This document shows positions 9,925 to 18,617 of a stretch of 64,000 nucleotides of DNA, piece by piece (the stretch's first letter is position 1; every line of letters starts with the position of its first letter). The translations under genes were made by a program, and so were the position numbers. The stretch comes from Phenylobacterium sp. J426 (GTDB lineage: Bacteria; Pseudomonadota; Alphaproteobacteria; Caulobacterales; Caulobacteraceae), in assembly GCF_024699945.1 (NCBI RefSeq), contig NZ_JAJOMY010000001.1, positions 3,293,001 to 3,357,000 of the forward strand, in the 5' to 3' direction. The notes under the pieces are model-generated. The model saw nothing but the letters and a program-made list of their open reading frames with translations. It was not told the origin of the DNA and did not search any database.

Positions 9925-10515
9925 TTAGGCGGTTTCGCGCCAGCGGGCGAGATATCTGGCGAGCATGTCGATCTCGAGGTTCACCCGCGAGCCCGGTTTC
10001 AGCTCGCCCAGCGTGGTCACGTCCCAAGTGTGCGGGATGAGATTGATGCCGAAGACGTCGTCTTCCACCTCGTTCACCGTCAGCGACACCCCTTCCACGG
10101 CGATCGAGCCCTTCGGCGCGATGTAGCGGTGCAGCGGCCTGGGCGCGCGGATTCGGACCCGGTGCGACCCGCCCTCCTCCGAGACGCTCACCACCTCGCC
10201 CACGCCGTCGACGTGGCCCGAGACGATGTGGCCGCCCAGCTCGTCGCCGACGCGGGCCGCCCGCTCCAGGTTCACCCGATGGCCCTCGCGCCATTGGTCC
10301 AGGGTGGTCTTCGACAGCGTCTCGCCCGAGACCTCGACGGCGAACCAGCCGGGGCCCTTCTCCACGACCGTCAGGCAGCAGCCGGCGTGGCTCACCGAGG
10401 CGCCGATGTCGAGGCCGCTCGTGTCGAACGCCGTCTCGATCTCGAACCGGCGATCGCGCTCGGTGTCCCGCACGGCGCGCACGCGCCCCACGTCGGTGAC
10501 GATGCCGGTGAACAT
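9925..10515 (-). CDS. ribE: Riboflavin synthase alpha chain
   Basis: This enzyme dismutates two lumazine molecules into riboflavin. The 196-residue protein begins [10 protein letters not shown] and contains two homologous beta-barrel halves: the first with [15 protein letters not shown], the second with [14 protein letters not shown] and [10 protein letters not shown]. The repeat [14 protein letters not shown] separates them. All expected motifs are intact. It lies 5 bases after the ribD-like gene and 10 before ribH. Confidence 0.97.
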   Translation of the reverse strand: MFTGIVTDVGRVRAVRDTERDRRFEIETAFDTSGLDIGASVSHAGCCLTVVEKGPGWFAVEVSGETLSKTTLDQWREGHRVNLERAARVGDELGGHIVSGHVDGVGEVVSVSEEGGSHRVRIRAPRPLHRYIAPKGSIAVEGVSLTVNEVEDDVFGINLIPHTWDVTTLGELKPGSRVNLEIDMLARYLARWRETA

Positions 10516-10520
10516 TCTTC

Positions 10521-11165
10521 TCAGAGCCTCTCGTACCGCTCCCAGAGGTCGTCGCCGACGCTCTGGATTTCCACGCGCGCGAAATGGGGCGCGTCGACCA
10601 GCGCCGCAACGGCCAGGGCGCCCACGCCCGGACGGCCCTCGCCGCCGATCACGATGGGGGCCCGGAACCACTCCAGCCGATCGACCAGACCGCATCGCAG
10701 GAAGCTCGCCGCCACCTGCCCGCCGCCCTCGACGAAAATCCTCGAAAGGCCCTCGCCGGCAAGGGCCTGCACGACCGTCTTCAACTCCGGACGATCTTCG
10801 CCGACGGCCTTGACCCGCAGCACCCGGACGCCCGCCGCGACCAGCTCCGGCTCGGGCGGCGTCGTCGCGACAACATAGGTTGGGACTTCGCGTGCGGTCA
10901 GCACCAGCTTGCACGCGGGCGTGAGCCGTTGCCGGCTGTCCAGAACCACGCGGGCCGGCTGGCGGCCGTTCCAGCCCGGCAGGCGCACGGTCAGTTCCGG
11001 ATCGTCGGCCAGCGCCGTCTCGATACCCACCAGCACCGCGTCGTGCTCGGCACGCAGCTGGTGCACGGCGCGCCGCGCGGGCTCCCCGGTGATCCAGCGG
11101 CTTTCGCCGCTCGCCGTGGCGATGCGGCCGTCCAGCGACGTGGCGAGCTTCAGGGTGACGGTCAT
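10521..11165 (-). CDS. RibD reductase domain, stand-alone (no deaminase domain)
   Basis: The 214 residues match only the C-terminal reductase half of RibD, the NADPH step that reduces the ribosylamino sugar in riboflavin synthesis. Visible features are VTLKLATSLDGRIAT, then SRWITG, LVGIETALADDPELTVR and IFVEGGGQVAASFL. The usual N-terminal deaminase, with its HxE and PCxxxGRTPPC zinc motifs, is missing. Only 48 bases lie between this start and the LysR stop, so the domain is not hidden by a frameshift. The deaminase must be encoded elsewhere, or the locus has been rearranged. Confidence 0.9.
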   Translation of the reverse strand: MTVTLKLATSLDGRIATASGESRWITGEPARRAVHQLRAEHDAVLVGIETALADDPELTVRLPGWNGRQPARVVLDSRQRLTPACKLVLTAREVPTYVVATTPPEPELVAAGVRVLRVKAVGEDRPELKTVVQALAGEGLSRIFVEGGGQVAASFLRCGLVDRLEWFRAPIVIGGEGRPGVGALAVAALVDAPHFARVEIQSVGDDLWERYERL

Positions 11166-11213
11166 TCGAGGGGTACATGGCCGGAAAGGCCGTCGCCGAC
11201 AAGGCGGCGGGGC

Positions 11214-12152
11214 TCAGTCCGGGGCGGCGCCCACCGCGCCGGCCAGCCAGCCGCGCGTCGATCGGGCCTCCTCCAGCAGCCACTCCCGGAACCGCTGCAC
11301 CGGGCGCCGTCCCTCGGCATCGGCGCGGAAACGCGCCTGGAAACCGTGAGCGCTCCACCGCCCCGTCAGCACGGGGTACGGCAGGCCGATCTCCCCGGCG
11401 TCCAACCGGTCTCCGATGAGGGCCATCCCGCACAGCGTCACGCCGGCGTCGGCCCGCACGGCGTCAAGCGCCGCCGTGATGCGGCGGAAGCGCATGCCGC
11501 GCTCCGGCGCGCTCCGCTGCATCCCGTTGGCCGCCACCCACTCGGGCCAGGAGAGTCCCGCGGGGTCGTCCTTGTAGAAGTCGAGGTGGACCAGCGGGAA
11601 ACCCTCAAGCCTCATCTCGCGCGGTATCAGCGACGTCCGCTCCACGTTCTCGGGAGAGCAGACCGGCAACACATAGTCGCGGAACAGCAGGTCGGTGTTC
11701 GGCGCGCCACGCGGCGGGCCGTAGCTGATCTCACAATCCACACGCCCGATGCGATGTGGAGCCTCGCCCTCGCCGTTGATGTTGAACAGGATGTTCGGAT
11801 GCGCCGCGCGGAACCACTTCAGCCGCGGCGCGAGCCACAGGTCGACAAAGTCCGACGCCGCCGCGATGTGCAGCTCGTGCCCCCGTTGCAGTTCGAGCTC
11901 CCGGGCCGCCGCCGCCAGCTCCTCGAAGCCCCGGTTTAGGTGACCCAATGCCGGGATCAGCCCCGGCGCGGGCCGCAGGCCCGATCGGCCGCGCGTCAGC
12001 AACTCGACTCCCAGGTAGTCCTCCAGCGCCTTCACCCGCTGGCCGACCGCGGCAGGCGTGATGCCCAGCGCCTCGGCGGCCGCGGTGAACGAGCCCTTCC
12101 GGACCGCCAGCTCCAGCGCTTGGAGCGACCTTAGGTACGTCGGCGCGACCAT
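11214..12152 (-). CDS. LysR-family transcriptional regulator (GcvA-like)
   Basis: A 312-residue LysR protein. The N-terminal winged helix reads LQALELAVRKGSFTAAAEAL, then GITPAAVGQRVKALEDYLGV. A periplasmic-binding-like effector domain follows (RGHELHIAAASDFVDLWLAP and onward). It resembles the GcvA/AmpR branch in its SFTAAAEALGITPAAVGQ pattern. It is divergent from the DUF4242 and diiron genes, and a 19-bp palindrome sits 8 bases upstream of its ATG. Control of those neighbours and of itself is the natural inference. The ligand is unknown. Confidence 0.9.
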   Translation of the reverse strand: MVAPTYLRSLQALELAVRKGSFTAAAEALGITPAAVGQRVKALEDYLGVELLTRGRSGLRPAPGLIPALGHLNRGFEELAAAARELELQRGHELHIAAASDFVDLWLAPRLKWFRAAHPNILFNINGEGEAPHRIGRVDCEISYGPPRGAPNTDLLFRDYVLPVCSPENVERTSLIPREMRLEGFPLVHLDFYKDDPAGLSWPEWVAANGMQRSAPERGMRFRRITAALDAVRADAGVTLCGMALIGDRLDAGEIGLPYPVLTGRWSAHGFQARFRADAEGRRPVQRFREWLLEEARSTRGWLAGAVGAAPD

Positions 12153-12160
12153 GGAATCGT

Positions 12161-12179
12161 ACTAAGCAAAAGCTTTAGT
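12161..12179. promoter_or_regulatory. Near-perfect palindrome, candidate LysR operator
   Basis: ACTAAGCAAAAGCTTTAGT pairs ACTAA with TTAGT and AAGC with GCTT around a short A-rich centre, with one unpaired T. It is AT-rich in a very GC-rich setting and lies between the divergent LysR gene and DUF4242 gene. Its role is inferred from position and symmetry. Confidence 0.5.
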
Positions 12180-12258
12180 CATGGCCAGATTGTTTAGATT
12201 GCAGCGTTCGCCCGCCAACGCGACACTGGGGCATCGAGGAAGTGCACGAGGCGGCGCC

Positions 12259-12543
12259 ATGGGCCAACTCAGACGTTTCCTGGTCGAGCGCGACGTCTCC
12301 GGCATAGGCGGCATGTCCATTGTCGAACTGTGCGGCGTCGCCCGCGCCTCGAACCAGGCGATCGAGAAGATCGGCGGGACCATCCAGTGGCAGCACAGCT
12401 ACGTGGCCGGGGACCGGACGTACTGCATCTATCTCGCCGACGGTGAGGACACGATCCATGCCCACGCCGAACTCAGCGGCTTCCCGGTGACCCGGATCAC
12501 CGAGGTGCCGCAGATCATCGACCCGACAACCGCCAACAACTGA
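12259..12543 (+). CDS. DUF4242 family protein (SCO4226-like)
   Basis: A 94-residue soluble protein with the DUF4242 pattern: FLVERDVSGIGGMS, then IQWQHSYVAGDRTYCIY, HAELSGFPVTRITEV and the ending DPTTA. A structurally known relative, SCO4226 of Streptomyces, binds nickel as a ferredoxin-like fold; metal binding here is only an analogy. I chose the ATG at 12259, which has a GAGG site and begins right before the conserved region; an in-frame ATG at 12181 would add an unconserved leader. The diiron gene follows after 66 bases. Confidence 0.85.
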   Translation: MGQLRRFLVERDVSGIGGMSIVELCGVARASNQAIEKIGGTIQWQHSYVAGDRTYCIYLADGEDTIHAHAELSGFPVTRITEVPQIIDPTTANN

Positions 12544-12609
12544 CGGCGGCTGCTCCACCCGCCGCGGCAGCGCCCCGGAGGGCGCGGCGCCGCGCGAGGA
12601 GACCACATC

Positions 12610-13521
12610 ATGATCCAAGGCCACAGCTACGAGCGACTGCTCGAGATTTCGAAGCGCGTGAACTGGCGCATCGAGGACATCATCGGCCCCGACAAGCCGA
12701 TGGACTTCGCCCGGCATTTCCTGCCGGAGACCTTCGCCCGCACCGGCGAGCTCGACTTCCTGAGCCCCGACGAGCGGCTGAAGCTCAACCAGATCCGCGG
12801 CTTCGGCTACCTGGCCATGTTCGAGTTGGTCGAGCGCTGCATCCTGCCTGCCATCGAGCAGCACGTGCCGTCAAGGCCCGGCCAGGACCCGCACCGCACC
12901 GCGGCCCTGCAGAACTTCGCCGACGAGGAAGCCAAGCATATCGAGCTCTTCGTGCGTTTCCGGAAGGCCTTCACCGATGGCTTCGACGTCGCCTGCGCCG
13001 TGATCGGCCCGGCCGAGGACATCGGCGCGATGATCCGCAGCCACGGCAAGCTCGGGGTCGCGCTCTTCGTGCTGGCGATCGAATGGGCCACCCAGCAGCA
13101 CTGGCTGGAGAGCGTGCAGGACGACGAGGGCCTCGATCCGCAGTTCAAGAGCCTGCTCAAGCATCACTGGATGGAGGAGTCGCAGCACGCCAAGCTGGAC
13201 GCCCTCGTGTTCTACGAGCTCGCCGAGAAGGCGGGGCCTGAGGGGGTCATGCAGGCGGTGCAGGAGTTCCTGCAGATCGGGGCCTTCCTCGATGGCGGCC
13301 TTGCGCAGCAGGTGGCGTTCGACCTTGACGCCTTCGAGCGCGCGACCGGCCGCTCCCTGACGCAGGACCAGCGCGCCGCCTTCACGGCGCGCCAGCATCA
13401 GGCTCAGCGCTGGACATTCCTGGGCTCGGCTTTGGTCAACCAGGGCTTCCTGAAGGCGCTGGGCGAGGTCAGCCCCGCCGGTCGCGCCAGACTGGAAGAG
13501 GTCGCGCCGGCGTTCTGCTAG
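12610..13521 (+). CDS. Ferritin-like diiron protein (putative oxygenase)
   Basis: A 303-residue all-helical protein with two EExxH diiron motifs: ADEEAKHIELF near residue 100 and WMEESQHAKLD near 190. An upstream glutamate in FELVERCILPAIEQ could be a further ligand. This arrangement is seen in the AurF-type N-oxygenase and related ferritin-like oxygenases. The length fits that group. The start has a GAGGAG site. It probably forms one transcript with the DUF4242 gene, under the divergent LysR. The substrate cannot be read from the sequence. Confidence 0.78.
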   Translation: MIQGHSYERLLEISKRVNWRIEDIIGPDKPMDFARHFLPETFARTGELDFLSPDERLKLNQIRGFGYLAMFELVERCILPAIEQHVPSRPGQDPHRTAALQNFADEEAKHIELFVRFRKAFTDGFDVACAVIGPAEDIGAMIRSHGKLGVALFVLAIEWATQQHWLESVQDDEGLDPQFKSLLKHHWMEESQHAKLDALVFYELAEKAGPEGVMQAVQEFLQIGAFLDGGLAQQVAFDLDAFERATGRSLTQDQRAAFTARQHQAQRWTFLGSALVNQGFLKALGEVSPAGRARLEEVAPAFC

Positions 13522-13620
13522 CCGTGCGCCGCAACGGCCGGTCCGCGAGCGGCCGCGAGCGGCGCAGGGCCAGGGGCGTCGGCCGGCCCCCCGTACCGGC
13601 CGGCGTCCCGACCTTTTCGA

Positions 13621-14094
13621 CTAACGGCCGTCGTCGGTCGTCTCGCTCAGGCCTTCCTCGCCGAGGAAGCGGGCGAAATCCTGGGTCTCGCGGAAGTCGC
13701 GGTACACCGAGGCGTAGCGGACGTAGGCCACGTCATCGAGTTGCTTGAGCTGCTTCATGACGAGCTCGCCGACCGCGGAAGACGAGATCTCGGTTTCGCC
13801 CATGCTCTCGAGCTGTCGCACGATGGTCGAGATCATGCGCTCGATCCGCTCGGGCTCGACCGGCCGCTTGCGCAGCGCGATCATCAGTGAACGCGCGAGC
13901 TTGTCCCGGTCGAACGGCGAGCGTCGTCCCGACCGCTTCACGATCGTCAGCTCGCGCAGTTGCACCCGTTCGAAGGTCGTGAAACGACCCTCGCATTGCG
14001 GGCACAACCGGCGACGCCGGATGGCCGCGCCGTCCTCCGACGGGCGGCTGTCCTTCACCTGGGTTTCGTCGTGGCCACAGAACGGGCAGCGCAT
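13621..14094 (-). CDS. nrdR: Transcriptional repressor NrdR
   Basis: NrdR represses ribonucleotide reductase genes when dATP is high. The 157-residue protein starts [18 protein letters not shown], with the partner cysteines in [16 protein letters not shown] forming a zinc ribbon, followed by the ATP-cone domain ([17 protein letters not shown] onward). It lies 31 bases downstream of glyA on the same strand; glyA-nrdR is a common alphaproteobacterial pair. The 100 bases before the convergent diiron gene hold nothing recognisable. Confidence 0.97.
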   Translation of the reverse strand: MRCPFCGHDETQVKDSRPSEDGAAIRRRRLCPQCEGRFTTFERVQLRELTIVKRSGRRSPFDRDKLARSLMIALRKRPVEPERIERMISTIVRQLESMGETEISSSAVGELVMKQLKQLDDVAYVRYASVYRDFRETQDFARFLGEEGLSETTDDGR

Positions 14095-14125
14095 ATTTAG
14101 CCCCCTACCCGGCCACTTAACGCTA

Positions 14126-15422
14126 TTAGGAGTAGATGGGGAAGCGCTTCGTCAACGCCAGCACCTCGCCCCGCACCTTCTGCTCCACCGCACCGGAATC
14201 CTCGCCGGTCGAGACCGCGTCCAGCACCTCGCCGATCCAGCGGCCGATCTGGCGGAACTCCTCGACGCCGAAGCCGCGGGTCGTGCCGGCGGGCGAGCCC
14301 ACCCGCAGGCCCGAGGTTTGCATCGGGGGGCAGCGGGTCTCCCGGGATAGAGTTCTTGTTGGTGGTGATGCCGGCCCGCTCCAGCGCCACCTCGGCCTGG
14401 GCGCCCGAGACGTTTTTCGGCGTCAGGTCGACCAGCATCAGGTGGCTGTCGGTGCCGTTCGAGACGATCTTGAAGCCTACGCTCTGCAGGCTGTCGGCCA
14501 GTGCGCGCGCGTTCTCGATCACCTGCTTGGCGTAGGTCTTGAATTCGGGCTTCAGCGCCTCGCCGAACGCGACCGCCTTGGCGGCGATCACGTGCATCAG
14601 CGGCCCGCCCTGCAGGCCTGGGAACACCGCGCTGTCGATCTTCTTGGCCAGCTTCTTGTCGTTGGTCAGGATCAGGCCGCCGCGGGGACCCCGCAGGGTC
14701 TTGTGCGTCGTCGTCGTCACGATATGGGCGTGCGGGAACGGGTTCGGGTATTCGCCGGCCGCGATCAGGCCGGCGTAGTGGGCGACGTCGCACATCAGGA
14801 CCGCGCCAACCTCGTCGGCGATCTCGCGGAACTTCTTGAAGTCGATCTGGCGCGAATAGGCCGAGCCGCCGGCAATGATCACCTTCGGATTGTTCGCCTT
14901 GGCGACCTCATAGGCCTCGTCATAGTCGATCAGGTGGTCCTGGGCGCGGACGCCATAGGCGACCGGCGAGAACCACTTGCCCGATTGGTTGACGCTCTTG
15001 CCGTGCGTCAGGTGGCCGCCGTGGTCCAGGTTCATGCCCATGAAGGTGTCCCCCGGGGTCATGGTGACCATGAACACCGCCTGGTTCGCCTGGCTGCCCG
15101 AGTGCGGCTGCACGTTGGCGAACTCGCAGCCGAACAGCTGCTTGGCGCGCTCGATGGCGATGGTCTCGACCTCGTCCACCACCTCGCAGCCGCCGTAGTA
15201 CCGCTTGCCCGGATAACCCTCGGCGTACTTGTTGGTCAGAACGGACCCTTGGGCGTCCAGCACCGCCTTCGAGACGATGTTCTCGGACGCGATCAGTTCG
15301 ATCTGGTGCTGCTGCCGCTTCAGCTCGCCGTTGAGCACCGCGGCGACCGCTGGGTCGGCCTGATCGACGCCCTTGCCGAAGAACTCGTCGGTCTGGGCTT
15401 GCGATTGCACGTGCACGTTCAA
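14126..15422 (-). CDS. glyA: Serine hydroxymethyltransferase, frame broken by one extra base
   Basis: GlyA interconverts serine and glycine and loads one-carbon units on tetrahydrofolate, using PLP. The core is intact: [19 protein letters not shown], then [21 protein letters not shown], and the PLP lysine in [17 protein letters not shown]. The conserved [21 protein letters not shown] is split at a G6 run, 14325-14330 (five expected). Removing one base gives 431 residues ending [10 protein letters not shown], a normal size. The likely start is TTG at 15422, seven bases after an AAAGG site; a GTG two codons on is possible. This enzyme is usually essential, so I read the break as an error. Confidence 0.93.
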
Positions 15423-15613
15423 GGGCTGGCCTTTCTGAGGCTGGGTGAGTCCGGGGCGGCGGAGCCGGTTCTTTACTCCCTTGGAACGCCGCTTCCAACC
15501 GCAACCCCCGCCGGATGGCCGGAACAAATCCCGGGCTTCGGCGTTCAGCGACTCAGGCCGAGGTGCAGGCGCGCGCCCGGGCCTCCCAGTGCAGCGTGGA
15601 AGAAGGGGGATCT

Positions 15614-16048
15614 ATGAGCGTTGGACCCGACACCGGGGCTCCGTCGGGAGAAGACATCCTGCGCCTCGGTGCAGGCATCGTCGCCGCCTATGTCAGCCGC
15701 AACGCCGTTTCGGCCGAGGCGGTGCCGGACATCATCCGCACCGTTCATCAGACACTCGAACAACTGACCCGGGCGCCGACGGCGCCGGTCTCCGAGGAGC
15801 GCCCCAAGCCGGCCGTCCCGGTGGGCCGTTCCATCCAACACGACTACATCGTCTGCCTCGAGGACGGGAAGAAGCTGAAGATGCTCAAGCGGTACCTCAG
15901 GTCCCGCTACAACATGAGCCCGGACGAGTACCGCCGCCGCTGGGGGCTGGCGCCCGACTATCCCATGGTCGCCCCGGCATACGCGGCTCGCCGGTCCGAT
16001 TTCGCCAAGAAGATCGGCCTCGGCCGCGGCGTCCGACGGAGGAAGTAG
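15614..16048 (+). CDS. MucR-family transcriptional regulator
   Basis: A 144-residue regulator of the Ros/MucR type, which in Caulobacter controls cell-cycle and surface genes. The DNA-binding region reads IQHDYIVCLEDGKKLKMLKR, then MSPDEYRRRWGLAPDYPMVA and DFAKKIGLGRG. Only one cysteine is left of the classic zinc site, and both histidines of the LKRHLxTHH pattern are replaced (LKRYLRSRYN), so it should not bind zinc as Ros does. An AGAAGGGGGA site precedes the ATG. The gene is divergent from glyA and 3 bases from the next ORF. Confidence 0.92.
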   Translation: MSVGPDTGAPSGEDILRLGAGIVAAYVSRNAVSAEAVPDIIRTVHQTLEQLTRAPTAPVSEERPKPAVPVGRSIQHDYIVCLEDGKKLKMLKRYLRSRYNMSPDEYRRRWGLAPDYPMVAPAYAARRSDFAKKIGLGRGVRRRK

Positions 16049-16051
16049 AAC

Positions 16052-16294
16052 ATGCCCCGGGTTACGACCGATCCAGCCCTGCGGCCGTTCAGCGAGAGCG
16101 GCTATGAGATTCTCGACGAAGAGCTGGAGACGCGCCGCGAAGTGGCCATCTGGTCGGTCGACCCGCTAACGCCCAAGCTGGGCGACCTGTTCACGGTGGA
16201 GAGCCGGGGCGTGGTCCACGAGATCGCGGTCGTCCAGCTCACCACCTTCCGCGGCGGTTGGAGTGCGGTCTGCCGGGTGACCGACGTCTTCTGA
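16052..16294 (+). CDS. Small conserved-looking protein of unknown function
   Basis: An 80-residue soluble protein starting MPRVTTDPALRPFSESGYEI, only 3 bases after mucR, so almost surely in the same transcript. It has a mixed charged N-terminal half and a strand-rich C-terminal half (DLFTVESRGVVHEIAVVQL, then GGWSAVCRVTDVF). Codon usage is like that of its neighbours. I do not recognise a family. The context suggests co-expression with MucR. Confidence 0.7.
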   Translation: MPRVTTDPALRPFSESGYEILDEELETRREVAIWSVDPLTPKLGDLFTVESRGVVHEIAVVQLTTFRGGWSAVCRVTDVF

Positions 16295-16306
16295 CGAAGA
16301 AGCCGC

Positions 16307-17536
16307 CTAGGCCGCGACGCCGCCGACCCGCTTGATGTTGCAGTGGACCCAGAGCGCTTCCAGCGCGTGGGCCAGCTTGTCCATCATCTCGTCGGTGTGA
16401 GCCGGGGACGGCGTGAAGCGCAGACGCTCGGTGCCGCGAGGCACTGTCGGGTAGTTGATCGGCTGGACATAGATGCCGTGCTCTTCAAGCAGGATGTCCG
16501 AGATCATCTTGCAGTGGACGGGGTCGCCCACCAGCACCGGCACGATGTGGCTGACCGAAGGCATGACCGGCAGGCCGGCCTTGGCCAGGCGCGCCTTGAG
16601 CGTCGCGGCGCGCTCCTGGTGCGCCTCGCGGACCTCGTTGTGCTCCTTCAGGTAGCGAATTGAAGCCGCCGCGCCGGCCGCAAGCGCCGGCGGAAGCGAC
16701 GTGGTGAAGATGAAGCCGTCGGCATAGCTGCGGATCGCGTCGACGATCACCGCGTCGGCCGCGATGTAGCCGCCCATGACGCCGAACGCCTTGCCCAGCG
16801 TGCCCTCGATGATGTCGATCTCGGCCATCAGGCCGTCGCGCTCGGCCACGCCCGCGCCGCGGGGGCCGTACATCCCGACCGCGTGAACCTCGTCGATGTA
16901 GGTCATGGCGCCGTACTTCCGGGCCAGGGCGATGGTGCCGGCGATGTCGGCGATATCGCCGTCCATCGAGTAGACGCTCTCGAAGGCGATCAGCTTCGGC
17001 ACGTTCGGATCGGCCGCCGCCAGCAGGCTTTCCAGGTGCTCGAGATCGTTGTGGCGGAAGACGTGGCGCTGCTCGCGCTTGCCGGCCCGAATCCCCGAGA
17101 TCATAGAGTTGTGGTTCAGCTCGTCCGAGAAAACCTGCAGGCCCGGCAGGATCTTGTAGAGCGTCGACAGCGTCGCCTCGTTGGAGACGTAGCCCGAGGT
17201 GAACAGCAGGGCCGCTTCCTTGCCGTGCAGGTCGGCGAGCTCACGCTCCAGCTCGACATGGTAGTGCGTGGTGCCCGAGATGTTGCGGGTGCCGCCGGAC
17301 CCCGCACCGGCTTCCTCGATCGCCTGGTGCATGGCGTCGAGCACGACGGGGTTCTGCCCCTGGCCCAGGTAGTCGTTCGAGCACCAGACGGTCACTTCGG
17401 TCTCGGAGCCGTCCGCACGGGTCCAGGTGGCCTTCGGGAACGCGCCGCGGTGGCGCTTCAGGTCCGCGAACACGCGGTACCGGCCCTCCGAGCGGATGTT
17501 CTCCAGAGCGGTGCGGAAAGCTGACCTGTAATCCAT
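16307..17536 (-). CDS. hemA: 5-aminolevulinate synthase
   Basis: HemA condenses glycine and succinyl-CoA to 5-aminolevulinate, the first step of heme synthesis in alphaproteobacteria, using PLP. The 409-residue protein carries [13 protein letters not shown], then [24 protein letters not shown] and the PLP lysine Lys249 in [12 protein letters not shown] chose the ATG giving [11 protein letters not shown], the usual start. The 190-base upstream region holds a perfect FNR/FixK-type box (17697-17710), pointing to oxygen-responsive control. hemB lies about 3.4 kb away. Confidence 0.97.
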   Translation of the reverse strand: MDYRSAFRTALENIRSEGRYRVFADLKRHRGAFPKATWTRADGSETEVTVWCSNDYLGQGQNPVVLDAMHQAIEEAGAGSGGTRNISGTTHYHVELERELADLHGKEAALLFTSGYVSNEATLSTLYKILPGLQVFSDELNHNSMISGIRAGKREQRHVFRHNDLEHLESLLAAADPNVPKLIAFESVYSMDGDIADIAGTIALARKYGAMTYIDEVHAVGMYGPRGAGVAERDGLMAEIDIIEGTLGKAFGVMGGYIAADAVIVDAIRSYADGFIFTTSLPPALAAGAAASIRYLKEHNEVREAHQERAATLKARLAKAGLPVMPSVSHIVPVLVGDPVHCKMISDILLEEHGIYVQPINYPTVPRGTERLRFTPSPAHTDEMMDKLAHALEALWVHCNIKRVGGVAA

Positions 17537-17664
17537 CGACTTGATCCCGGCATGTCGCTGCGAAGCGGCCGGCCCCTTGAATACGTCTGCCTTTTGGCGC
17601 CGGGATTTCACAATGTCCATAAACTCGGACGCCGCAGCCGATCAGGTTTCGTGACCGACCGCGC

Positions 17665-17710
17665 AGATTACGTGAGCCGCCACGCACCGCCTGTCGTTGA
17701 CCAAGATCAA
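17665..17710 (-). promoter_or_regulatory. FNR/FixK-type box and -10 element upstream of hemA
   Basis: TTGACCAAGATCAA at 17697-17710 matches the FixK/FNR consensus TTGAy-N4-ATCAA. On the minus strand, TAATCT lies at 17670-17665. A start site near 17658 would put the box centre at about -45, close to the -41.5 usual for class II activation. FNR or FixK control of hemA is established in Rhodobacter and Bradyrhizobium; here it is inferred from the site. Confidence 0.7.
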
Positions 17711-17726
17711 CGAGCGTCGCCGAGCT

Positions 17727-18617
17727 CTAGGCCGGCAGCTTGCCCCGCAGCATCTCGAGGATCGCCGAGAAGTCCTTGCCGCCGCCGCCCAGGCGATCGA
17801 ACAGGGCGTAGAGGCCCTCGGCGCTGGCGCCCAGCGGCGTGGCGGCGCCGGCCTTGGCGGCCGCCTCCTGGGCGAGCTTCAGGTCCTTCAGCATCATGGC
17901 GGTGGCGAAGCCGCCCTCGTAGTTGCGGTTCGAGGGCGCCGTCGGCACCGGGCCTGGCCAGGGGCAATAGCTGGTCAGGCTCCAGCACTGGCCAGACGAC
18001 TGTGAGCTGATCTCGTGGAACTTCACCGGGTCCAGGCCCAGCTTCTCGGCCAGCGCCAGGGCCTCGCACACGGCGATCATCGAGATGCCTAGGACCATGT
18101 TGTTGCAGATCTTGGCCGCCTGCCCGGCCCCGTGATCGCCGGCCCGGATCGTCGCCCGGCTCATCGGAGCGATGACCTGTTCCACCTGAGCGAAGTCGGC
18201 CTCGTCGCAGCCCACCATGAAGGCCAGAGTGCCGGCGTCGGCCGCCGCCGTGCCGCCGGAGACCGGGGCGTCAGCGAAGCGGAAGCCCTGATCCTTCGCC
18301 TGGGCGGCCACCGCCCGCGCGCTCTCCACGTCGATGGTCGAGCAGTCGATCAGCAAGGACGTCTTCGGCGCGTTCGGGAACACCTGCTCCGCATAGACCG
18401 AGCGCACGTGCGGCCCGGCCGGCAGCATGGTGATGATGGCGTCGGCGTCCCTGACCGCCTCGGCCACCGAGGTCGCCTTGGCGCAGCCCGCGCCCGCCGC
18501 CTTGTCTAGCGCCGCCGCCGACAGGTCGAAGGCCATCACCTCTCGGCCCGCCTTCGCCTGGTTGGCGGCCATCCCGCCGCCCATGTTGCCGAGGCCGATG
18601 AAAGCGATGCGGGTCAT
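17727..18617 (-). CDS. mmsB: 3-hydroxyisobutyrate dehydrogenase
   Basis: MmsB oxidises 3-hydroxyisobutyrate to methylmalonate semialdehyde in valine breakdown. The 296-residue protein has the nucleotide fold GLGNMGGGMA, the substrate motif FADAPVSGGTAAAD, the catalytic lysine in GAGQAAKICNNM and the HIBADH-specific loop SSGQCWSLTSYCPWPGPVP. Its start overlaps the preceding hydrolase stop (ATGA). It is the third gene of a tight acyl-CoA dehydrogenase-hydrolase-dehydrogenase operon. Confidence 0.95.
   Translation of the reverse strand: MTRIAFIGLGNMGGGMAANQAKAGREVMAFDLSAAALDKAAGAGCAKATSVAEAVRDADAIITMLPAGPHVRSVYAEQVFPNAPKTSLLIDCSTIDVESARAVAAQAKDQGFRFADAPVSGGTAAADAGTLAFMVGCDEADFAQVEQVIAPMSRATIRAGDHGAGQAAKICNNMVLGISMIAVCEALALAEKLGLDPVKFHEISSQSSGQCWSLTSYCPWPGPVPTAPSNRNYEGGFATAMMLKDLKLAQEAAAKAGAATPLGASAEGLYALFDRLGGGGKDFSAILEMLRGKLPA

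Noticed and set aside
9915..11213. FMN riboswitch associated with the rib genes.
   Set aside because: There is no untranslated region long enough; gaps within the operon are 5, 10 and 48 bases.
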